Assembly (NCBI GenBank): GCA_021827925.1
Contig: JAKATZ010000008.1
Coordinates: forward strand, 1-34,651
Source of the DNA: Microcaldota archaeon
Lineage (GTDB): Archaea > Micrarchaeota > Micrarchaeia > Micrarchaeales > CABMGC01
Length of the DNA: 34,651 bases
Direction: 5' to 3'
Part shown: positions 27,631 to 34,651 of the stretch, one piece after another
Layout of the letters: the number at the start of each line of letters is the position of its first letter
Numbering within the stretch: position 1 is the first letter of the stretch
Notes under the pieces: generated by a model
What the model saw: only the letters and a program-made list of their open reading frames with translations
The model's database searches: none
What the model was told of the DNA's origin: nothing
Program-made: the position numbers and the translations under genes

Positions 27631-28644
27631 CTAGCCTCTTTTTCTTTTACCCAAGCCTTTTGCCTGCCCTACATTACTGCTTATGAACTGTATCGTATCA
27701 TCAAGTATGTACTCCATGTCGTACCTGGGCTCCCACCCCAGCAGCTTCTTGGCCTTCTCGGACCTCCCGACCCTGAACCTTACGTCATCCTTCGGCGCTT
27801 CCATATGCTTTATCTCTGGAAACTTAGTACTGCCATTTACTTTTGACCATACTTTCGCTGCAAGGTCTTTCATCGCTATCTTGTTGTTACCGCACACGTT
27901 GAAGTCATCATTTCTAACCCCTTTGCTTATCATCAGCGAGATAGCGTCGGCAATATCCTTCGCATGAGTAAATGTCCTTACCTGTTCTCCGTCTCCCATT
28001 ACCTGAAACGGCGACTGTTTTGTAATCGCCTTGTAAACGAAGTCGGGTATCACGTGTGCCATGCCGAATTCCGCCTCCCCCTTTGAGTCTATCTTGGGCA
28101 GCTCCCCGCTTCCTACGGCATTGAATGGCCTGACTATTACGTAATTAAGGCCGAACTCGTCCCCTGCGCCCCTTGTCAGGAACTCGCCGAAAAGCTTCTG
28201 CACGCCGTAGTTGGTTATCGGCACGGGCTGGTTGAGGGCGTCCTCCTCCGTGACCTCCCGTTGTAACCTCTCGTAAACCATCGAGGATGAAAAGTAGTAA
28301 AAAACGGCTTCAGGAGACGAAGCGAGCGTGTTGTCTATCGCCTTTGTCAGTATCTCCGTATTGTCCCTGGCTATCTGGTATGGGATACTATGGAAATACC
28401 TTATGCCTCCTATCAACGCAGCAAGGCATAGAACATAATCGTAGCCGTTGAATTCATGGGGATACATGTTCCTTACGTCTTTTGTGATAAGCCTGAATCT
28501 CCTATTGGTGTAGAAATCATGGTTTACGAACCCGTATTTGGAAAAATTATCGACGCAGGTAACCTCATGGCCTTCACTAAGGAGCTTCCTTGTTATGTAA
28601 GATCCTATGAAACCGCATCCTCCCAAAGACAAGATCCTGGCCAT
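27631..28644 (-). CDS. NAD-dependent epimerase/dehydratase (extended SDR)
   Basis: ILSLGGCGFIGSYITRKLLSEGHEVTCVDNF; YYFSSSMVYER; NYGVQKLFGE (YxxxK); VRPFNAVG. Confidence 0.88.
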   Translation of the reverse strand: MARILSLGGCGFIGSYITRKLLSEGHEVTCVDNFSKYGFVNHDFYTNRRFRLITKDVRNMYPHEFNGYDYVLCLAALIGGIRYFHSIPYQIARDNTEILTKAIDNTLASSPEAVFYYFSSSMVYERLQREVTEEDALNQPVPITNYGVQKLFGEFLTRGAGDEFGLNYVIVRPFNAVGSGELPKIDSKGEAEFGMAHVIPDFVYKAITKQSPFQVMGDGEQVRTFTHAKDIADAISLMISKGVRNDDFNVCGNNKIAMKDLAAKVWSKVNGSTKFPEIKHMEAPKDDVRFRVGRSEKAKKLLGWEPRYDMEYILDDTIQFISSNVGQAKGLGKRKRG

Positions 28645-28725
28645 TTCATGCCCCTGCTCCTAAAATTATATTGGAGTATATATAAAGCTTAATATGGTAA
28701 ATAACAGATATCAAACATTACTGGT

Positions 28726-29652
28726 ATGCAAATGAACGAGATCGATTCTCTCTTTCTAAGCAAGGACCCTGCAGACGTATTTGCTTTCTATTCCAAGTTC
28801 AATAATGCCGGGGACATTCTCGCCTATGTAAGAGGCCGTACTTACAACAAACCCCGCATATTCGAGAAAGACGGGGACAAGGACGTGGTCGCGGTCATCC
28901 CTACAAGGGACCACAACGGCGAGTTTGCCAAGAGCTTCTGCGACATCTTCAAAGGGTTCCACATAATAATGGCGGAGAGCGGAAACGATCCATATTTCAA
29001 CTATACCAAAAACACAAATTTGGCTGTAGAAAAGGCCGTATCCTACGACCCGAAATGGATAATAGTCTCAAATGACGACATGTACGGAATAGACGATCCT
29101 GCAGTCCTGAGGCAGGGGCTTCTCCGGCTTGACAACGGGAAGATAGATAACGTGTGGATAAGCCCAGAACCAGAGCACCATCACTGCCACTCCATACATC
29201 TTGTTGAGTGCAAGAAGGCGCTCGGAATACTGCGCAAAGTACAGGGCGCTTATCAAAGGAAGGCACACGCCGTCTTGAATAAGTTTGGAGTCGATTACAC
29301 GCTTCTCTACGGCCAGTTCAAACCACACTACTCCCTTTTCTTGCGCAACGTCAAGCAGTTTCTCGTTACGGAAGATTTCTTTGTCATATCCGGAAAATAT
29401 GCAAGCAGTATCTATAACTCCGGACACAGACTTTACGACGAAGCGTTCATAAATAACGCAGAGGACGCGTGGCTGTCTCTAGGCTTCGGCCCTGAAAGAA
29501 GCGCGTACCTCGAATTTAAAATAGGCTCAAGGATAAACGGTACGTTCACTCCTAGCAAAAGCAATGATGCCCGGGGCATACTTGAAATGATATTATTCGA
29601 TTATAAACTGAAGGAATATCTTCATGATCATGGTAGGTTACCCTGCCAATAA
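28726..29652 (+). CDS. GT-A-like putative glycosyltransferase, tandem paralogue 1
   Basis: VVAVIPTRDHNGEFAKSF...NTNLAVEKAVSYDPKWIIVSNDDMYGIDDP resembles a GT2 core with a DD motif. 349-bp tract shared with 29668..30585. Confidence 0.65.
   Translation: MQMNEIDSLFLSKDPADVFAFYSKFNNAGDILAYVRGRTYNKPRIFEKDGDKDVVAVIPTRDHNGEFAKSFCDIFKGFHIIMAESGNDPYFNYTKNTNLAVEKAVSYDPKWIIVSNDDMYGIDDPAVLRQGLLRLDNGKIDNVWISPEPEHHHCHSIHLVECKKALGILRKVQGAYQRKAHAVLNKFGVDYTLLYGQFKPHYSLFLRNVKQFLVTEDFFVISGKYASSIYNSGHRLYDEAFINNAEDAWLSLGFGPERSAYLEFKIGSRINGTFTPSKSNDARGILEMILFDYKLKEYLHDHGRLPCQ
28840..29188 (+). repeat. 349-bp apparently identical direct repeat, copy 1
   Basis: Base-by-base reading matches 29788-30136 at constant offset 948. 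Confidence 0.9.
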
Positions 29653-29667
29653 AGGCGTCAAGCCTCA

Positions 29668-30585
29668 ATGTTAGATAAAATGAACGAGTTGGATTCCCTT
29701 TTTACGAGCAAGAATTCTGAAGATGTGCTTGAGTTCTATTCGCGGTTCAATACGGTGGATGACCTTCTCAATTATTCGCGAAATAGAACTTACAACAAAC
29801 CCCGCATATTCGAGAAAGACGGGGACAAGGACGTGGTCGCGGTCATCCCTACAAGGGACCACAACGGCGAGTTTGCCAAGAGCTTCTGCGACATCTTCAA
29901 AGGGTTCCACATAATAATGGCGGAGAGCGGAAACGATCCATATTTCAACTATACCAAAAACACAAATTTGGCTGTAGAAAAGGCCGTATCCTACGACCCG
30001 AAATGGATAATAGTCTCAAATGACGACATGTACGGAATAGACGATCCTGCAGTCCTGAGGCAGGGGCTTCTCCGGCTTGACAACGGGAAGATAGATAACG
30101 TGTGGATAAGCCCAGAACCAGAGCACCATCACTGCCGTAACGTATACCTTGTCAGGAAGCGAGCAGCGCTGGGAGCACTCCGCAAACTCCAAGGTGGCTA
30201 CCTGCAAAAAAGGCAGAAGATACTTGACAGATTCGGGGTAGACTATTTCCTGATGTATTCCCCTTCAAAACCCTATTACTTCCCTTTCGTAAAATACCTT
30301 AAGACGTTCCTAAACACGGAGGATTTTTTTGTGCTATCCGGCAAGTACACGCACAGTCTGCATTCGTCCGGAAAGGAAGTGTATGATGAGATATACATCA
30401 ATGCCAATGAAGATAATTGGCTCTCCCTCAACCTGGGCACAGAGAGGAGTTCTTACATCGATTTCAAGATCGGCTCAAAAATCGGCAGCAGTTATGGACT
30501 GACCGAAAGCGCCGAAGCACGCAGGATAATCGGCACCATCTTTTTTGATCAGATGCTGAAGAAAAGCAGGTTAGTGAAAACCTGA
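29668..30585 (+). CDS. GT-A-like putative glycosyltransferase, tandem paralogue 2
   Basis: Same architecture as 28726..29652; central region identical, N- and C-termini diverged. Confidence 0.65.
   Translation: MLDKMNELDSLFTSKNSEDVLEFYSRFNTVDDLLNYSRNRTYNKPRIFEKDGDKDVVAVIPTRDHNGEFAKSFCDIFKGFHIIMAESGNDPYFNYTKNTNLAVEKAVSYDPKWIIVSNDDMYGIDDPAVLRQGLLRLDNGKIDNVWISPEPEHHHCRNVYLVRKRAALGALRKLQGGYLQKRQKILDRFGVDYFLMYSPSKPYYFPFVKYLKTFLNTEDFFVLSGKYTHSLHSSGKEVYDEIYINANEDNWLSLNLGTERSSYIDFKIGSKIGSSYGLTESAEARRIIGTIFFDQMLKKSRLVKT
29788..30136 (+). repeat. 349-bp apparently identical direct repeat, copy 2
   Basis: See 28840-29188. Confidence 0.9.
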
Positions 30586-30587
30586 TG

Positions 30588-31805
30588 TCATTTCCTGATT
30601 ATCTCGCATTTGAGTGGGTCTATAAGGATGCCTCCACGCTCCAAATACCACCCAAACTTTTTCTTTGCAAAATCCAAATAGTTCCATGCACCGACAATGA
30701 GGCAATCCGGCATATCGTTCACTATCTCCTTCTCATCCTTTATCCTTATGTTGGCAACAGGTATGAATCTCCCTATCTTCGTCGGTGTGTTATCATAAGC
30801 GCATTTTATCTGCCTGTCAGACATCCCTGAATAGTTCAGTAGCGTGACTATCTTCGCAGGCACCGCCCATACTGATACATTCTTGTTTTCTGCCCGCAGT
30901 CCTTCTATCAGTTTAACGAACCTGTCCCTGCGTTCGTCTGCGCGCTTCTGCAGCTCCTTCATCGATCCGGCGTCATAGATTCCCGATCTCCTCTCTTCCG
31001 CATAAAATGCTTCCAGTTCTTTCCCAATGCCACTCAGGCAAAAAGTGGTTCTTATAGAGCCGCCGTGCTGTCCTTCCAGATACTCCATCTCTGATATCTT
31101 AAGACCACATACATTTGCAACTGTATGCATGGCCTTTGCACTCCATACGTAGTAATGTTCGCCGTAAAGCGCATCTATCTGAAGATCGTCTATTAGCGAT
31201 TTTAGCCAGTGTACCTCCACGATTATCCTGCCTCCGTCATCCAGAAGCATTTTCATGCCCGATAAGAAATCAATAGGGTCAGGTATATGTGCAAATACAT
31301 TATTCGCAACCACAAGATCTGCTTTCCCGTACACATCAACTATTCTGCTCGCGGTGTCTTTGCCGAAAAACTCCTTGATCGTATGCAGACCTCTGCTGTT
31401 CGCTATATCCGCAAGATCGTTTGGTTCGACTCCTATCACCTTCCCGAAGCCACCGAAATTTTTAATCATCTCTATCTCTGTGCCATCATTTGAGGCGACT
31501 ACAACCGCAAAATCCCTTTTAGCGATTTTTTCCTTCAAATTCCTGGCAAGCTCTTCGAAGTGCTTGACTGCAGGCGAGCTAACGCCTGTTTGATACACAT
31601 AAAACCCCCCGAATAACTGCTCTCTGCTTATCATCTCGATCTGCTGGAAAAATGTGCAATCTCCGCACCAGTAATATGCAAGTGGATAACTCTTCACGCT
31701 GTTAAGTTCATCCTTTGTAACCAGATTATTTGCGCTAGGCATGCTCCCAAAATCAAGAACCTTGTGGACATTCAGGCTGCCGCAAACTTTACATGTTTTT
31801 TCCAT
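30588..31805 (-). CDS. Zinc-binding class I SAM methyltransferase, sugar C-methyltransferase type (Methyltransf_13/14-like)
   Basis: N-terminal KTCKVCGSLNVHKVLDFGSMPSANNLV...YYWCGDCTFFQQIE; VVASNDGTEIEMIKNFG; NNVFAHIPDP; C-terminal VWAVPAKIVTLLNYSGMSDRQIKCAYDNTPTKIGRFIP. Start at MEKTCKVCGS. Confidence 0.85.
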   Translation of the reverse strand: MEKTCKVCGSLNVHKVLDFGSMPSANNLVTKDELNSVKSYPLAYYWCGDCTFFQQIEMISREQLFGGFYVYQTGVSSPAVKHFEELARNLKEKIAKRDFAVVVASNDGTEIEMIKNFGGFGKVIGVEPNDLADIANSRGLHTIKEFFGKDTASRIVDVYGKADLVVANNVFAHIPDPIDFLSGMKMLLDDGGRIIVEVHWLKSLIDDLQIDALYGEHYYVWSAKAMHTVANVCGLKISEMEYLEGQHGGSIRTTFCLSGIGKELEAFYAEERRSGIYDAGSMKELQKRADERRDRFVKLIEGLRAENKNVSVWAVPAKIVTLLNYSGMSDRQIKCAYDNTPTKIGRFIPVANIRIKDEKEIVNDMPDCLIVGAWNYLDFAKKKFGWYLERGGILIDPLKCEIIRK

Positions 31806-32748
31806 TAGCGCCTCCTCTGTTTTTATACCATTGTATTGTTTTCCTGAGCCCCTCCTCAAACGTCAATGACGGCTTCCAGCCTAGAGCATCGCGTATCTTT
31901 GACGAATCCAGTGCATACCGGATATCATGGCCCGGCCTGTCCCTGACATGCTCCACTGCGCTCTCCGCTACTCCCAATTCCTGCAGTATGCGCTTCACCA
32001 CATCGATATTGCGTCTTTCATAGCCTGCGCTGATTATGTATGTTTCCCCTATGACTCCGTCAGAAAGTATGCTCTCGATCGCGGAGCAGTGGTCGTCTAC
32101 GTGTATCCAATCCCTTACCTGCATGCCATTCCCGTAAACCGGTATTCTGCTGCCATTAATCGCATTGATTATAGTTTTAGGTATGAGCTTTTCTTCATGC
32201 TGCCTAGGTCCCATGTTGTTGCCACAGTTAGAGATTGTGACTTTGACTCCGTGAGTATTAAAGTAGGCTCTTGCCAGATGGTCTGCAGATGCCTTTGTAG
32301 CGGCATATGGGTTTCTCGGGGCGTACGCACTGCGTTCCGTGAATTTCTCATCAGAATCCAAAGAAAGCGTCCCATACACTTCATCTGTAGACACTTGGTG
32401 TATCCTTTTATCGTACCTCCTTGCCGCTTCTAGAAGTACATGCACTCCTGCTATGTTTGAATGTATGAACGCCCCAGAGTCAACTATCGATCTGTCTACG
32501 TGGCTTTCCGCGGCAAAATTCACCACGGCATCTGAATCATTGACCACCGGATCAACAACACTGGCATCGGCTATGTCCCCCTTCACAAATTCATATCTGG
32601 AGCTATCTATGCCTTTAAGGTTAGAAGGATCAGCAGCATAAGTGAGTTTATCCAGGTTTACTATCTCATCACCGCCATGGTTCTTAAGCCAATAATGTAT
32701 GAAATTAGAGCCAATGAACCCGCAGCCTCCCGTAACTAGCAACTTCAT
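31789..32748 (-). CDS. rmlB: dTDP-glucose 4,6-dehydratase
   Basis: MKLLVTGGCGFIGSNFIHYWLKNHGGDEIVNLDKLTYAADPSNL; STDEVYG; YAATKASADHLARAY; GNGMQVRDWIHVDDH. Confidence 0.95.
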   Translation of the reverse strand: MKLLVTGGCGFIGSNFIHYWLKNHGGDEIVNLDKLTYAADPSNLKGIDSSRYEFVKGDIADASVVDPVVNDSDAVVNFAAESHVDRSIVDSGAFIHSNIAGVHVLLEAARRYDKRIHQVSTDEVYGTLSLDSDEKFTERSAYAPRNPYAATKASADHLARAYFNTHGVKVTISNCGNNMGPRQHEEKLIPKTIINAINGSRIPVYGNGMQVRDWIHVDDHCSAIESILSDGVIGETYIISAGYERRNIDVVKRILQELGVAESAVEHVRDRPGHDIRYALDSSKIRDALGWKPSLTFEEGLRKTIQWYKNRGGANGKNM

Positions 32749-33626
32749 CCTATCAACTGCTTTTTGAATATAGAAAGGCCTTCTTCTATCCCAAACGCCC
32801 TTATTCCTGTGGCATTCTCGACCTTCTTGTTGACCATGTTAACCCTTCCCGGTCTAAGTCCTACCTGGTTCAATTCGCTGCTAGTAACTGGTACTATCAA
32901 TTCCTTCTCAAGACCAAAAACATCGGCGATAATGACTGAAAAGTCATACCTGCTTATACAATCGGTGCCTGTGATATGGAATACCCCTCTTTCATCCCTC
33001 TCATACAGTCTGAGAAGGAATTCAGCTAAGTTGTCAGTGAACGTGGGGTTGTTTTCCTGGTCGGTCACTATTCTTACCTGCTCTCCACCCCTGAGCTTCT
33101 CTATCAACCATGCTGGAAAACTCGCCTTTCCGGAACCACCCGTACCGTACATGACCGAACTTCTTGCCACCACATAATCTACATCAAGTGCCGATAAGAC
33201 CTTCTCCATTATGAGCTTTGTCTTAGCATAATAATTAAGCGCATGCGGCTCGTCCTCCTCCGTGTACTCTCCTTTCTTACCATCAAAAACGTTGTCCGTA
33301 GACATAAACATGTACTTGCAAGATGCCTCTTTGCATGCCTCGGCCACGTTCTTGGCTCCGTCAACATTCACCATCCATGCCTCTGCTGGATTCTTCTCGC
33401 AATGGTCTATGTTAACAAGTCCGTGCGTGTCTATCACAAAATCGGGCATAATCCTGGATATCAACTCGAACACTCTCTCCCTGTTGCACACGTCAAGCTT
33501 CCACATATTCTTCCTTTCCGATGCATGAAGATTGTAAGTACCAAAAACTTCAAATCGGCCTTGCGCTACCTCAAGTATCTTGCTCCCCAGAAGGCCGGTA
33601 CCTCCTATAACTAGCAGCCTTTCCAT
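32745..33626 (-). CDS. rmlD: dTDP-4-dehydrorhamnose reductase
   Basis: ERLLVIGGTGLLGSKILEVA; STDNVFDGKKGEYTEEDEPHALNYYAKTKLIME; FHITGTDCISRYDFSVIIADVFG. ATGA overlap with rmlB; start uncertain (33626/33632). Confidence 0.88.
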   Translation of the reverse strand: MERLLVIGGTGLLGSKILEVAQGRFEVFGTYNLHASERKNMWKLDVCNRERVFELISRIMPDFVIDTHGLVNIDHCEKNPAEAWMVNVDGAKNVAEACKEASCKYMFMSTDNVFDGKKGEYTEEDEPHALNYYAKTKLIMEKVLSALDVDYVVARSSVMYGTGGSGKASFPAWLIEKLRGGEQVRIVTDQENNPTFTDNLAEFLLRLYERDERGVFHITGTDCISRYDFSVIIADVFGLEKELIVPVTSSELNQVGLRPGRVNMVNKKVENATGIRAFGIEEGLSIFKKQLIG

Positions 33627-33685
33627 AACCATAAAGTTGCGTGACAAGATATTTATAGATTCTTAAACAAATAGTTCTGATTTTG
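33627..33685. promoter_or_regulatory. Compact divergent promoter between rmlD and rmlA
   Basis: ~59 bp containing AT-rich TATA-like sequence (gatatttatagattcttaaacaaat) that must serve both strands. Confidence 0.5.
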
Positions 33686-34432
33686 ATGATTGGAATAATC
33701 TTGGCCGGCGGCAATGGCACAAGGTTACGGCCCATTACAAATGTCACCAACAAGCATCTTCTGCCAGTATACAACAAGCCCATGATCTACTACCCTGTGG
33801 AATTTCATAAGTCACTGGGAATAACTGAGGTGTTACTTACCACCGGGAAGGAGTTTGGCGGAGAGTTTACCAATCTTCTCGGGGATGGGAGCAGGTTCGG
33901 AATCAACCTTACTTATAAGGTTCAAGAAGAAGCCCTGGGGATAGCGCATGCTTTGGGACTTGCGGAGAACATAGCAAAGGGCCATAGCATGGCCGTTATC
34001 CTTGGCGACAATCTATTCTTTCTAAGCAACGAGGAGACAAAGTCAATACGCAGAGAAGTGGAAGAATTCGCAAGGACACCCGAAGGGGCAGTTATATTTC
34101 TTAAGAGAGTTAGCGACCCTGAAAGGTTCGGTGTCGCAGAAGTGGATGAGAACGGAAGAGTCATGGGCATAGAAGAAAAGCCAAAGAACCCGAAATCCAA
34201 CTACGCTGTTACTGGGCTATATCTGTATGATAGCACAGTATTTGAAAAGATACGCCGCCTTAAGCCCTCCGGAAGAGGAGAACTAGAGTTAACTGATGTC
34301 AACAATGCCTATCTTCTTGAAGGCAAACTCAAGTCACATCTGCTCGAAGGAGAATGGACTGATGCCGGCACGTTCGATTCACTTCACAGGGCAAATTCCT
34401 TGGCGAAGGATATACAGGGACCCTCGGTGTAA
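33686..34432 (+). CDS. rmlA: Glucose-1-phosphate thymidylyltransferase
   Basis: MIGIILAGGNGTRLRPITNVTNKHLLPVYNKPMIYYPV...ILGDNLFF...EEKPKNPKSNYAVTGLYLYD. Confidence 0.95.
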   Translation: MIGIILAGGNGTRLRPITNVTNKHLLPVYNKPMIYYPVEFHKSLGITEVLLTTGKEFGGEFTNLLGDGSRFGINLTYKVQEEALGIAHALGLAENIAKGHSMAVILGDNLFFLSNEETKSIRREVEEFARTPEGAVIFLKRVSDPERFGVAEVDENGRVMGIEEKPKNPKSNYAVTGLYLYDSTVFEKIRRLKPSGRGELELTDVNNAYLLEGKLKSHLLEGEWTDAGTFDSLHRANSLAKDIQGPSV

Positions 34433-34435
34433 ACG

Positions 34436-34651
34436 ATGTTCCGCTTTATTCCAATGTCCATACCTGAAGTGGTTGCTGTGGAGACCGAGCGCTTCAGCGA
34501 TGATCGCGGTTATCTGTATGAGCATTTCAAGGAATCTTCATTCAAAGGCAGCGGCCTGCCTTTCAGGTTTGAGCAAGATCTTTTTTCAAAATCTAAGAAA
34601 GGTATAATTCGAGGGCTGCACTACCAGACGGAGCCCAAGGGACAAGGGAAG
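34436..34651 (+). CDS. rmlC: dTDP-4-dehydrorhamnose 3,5-epimerase (3'-truncated by window end)
   Basis: Translating from ATG 34436: MFRFIPMSIPEVVAVETERFSDDRGYLYEHFKESSFKGSGLPFRFEQDLFSKSKKGIIRGLHYQTEPKGQGK. FSDDRGYLYE and GIIRGLHYQ are RmlC hallmarks. Confidence 0.92.
   Translation, partial: MFRFIPMSIPEVVAVETERFSDDRGYLYEHFKESSFKGSGLPFRFEQDLFSKSKKGIIRGLHYQTEPKGQGK

Noticed and set aside
34296-34607. ORF 34296..34607 (+, 103 aa)
   Set aside because: Out-of-frame overlap with rmlA and rmlC; the real frame from 34436 gives a clear RmlC N-terminus running off the window.

Overview
This 34.65 kb window looks archaeal and gene-dense. Supporting signs are an S-layer-type protein, AglB/STT3 homologues, TATA boxes about 20-45 nt upstream of start codons, and very short intergenic gaps. 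A DPANN/ARMAN-like host is only a guess. The left part (1-5.4 kb) encodes a HAD phosphatase, a UbiE-type methyltransferase, a polyprenyl synthase, tRNA-His(GTG), and two paralogous proteins that each appear to contain four tandem units resembling the N-terminal helical domain of archaeal ribosomal stalk protein L12/P1. A ~86-nt, three-hairpin element is present twice in direct orientation (1-86 and 3876-3962), with a compensatory base-pair change. The centre (5.6-18.6 kb) is a cell-surface and glycosylation locus. It holds an AglB/STT3 with a diverged WWDYG motif, a GT75/RGP (UDP-arabinopyranose mutase-like) protein, a GlfT-like GT2, a second diverged STT3-like protein, a 1072-aa S-layer protein, and two secreted/membrane proteins sharing a putative Cys-containing ectodomain. 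The right part (19.4-34.65 kb) is a nucleotide-sugar and glycosyltransferase island: FkbM methyltransferase, radical SAM/SPASM protein, GT2 and GT4 enzymes, nucleotide-sugar dehydrogenase, SDR epimerase, a tandem GT-like pair sharing a 349-bp apparently identical tract (gene-conversion signature), a sugar C-methyltransferase, and rmlB/rmlD divergent from rmlA/rmlC. The strongest candidates for undescribed biology are the tandem stalk-like proteins, the repeated three-hairpin element, and the RGP/GlfT-like/dual-STT3/S-layer cluster. All homology calls are by eye from motifs; no search was run.
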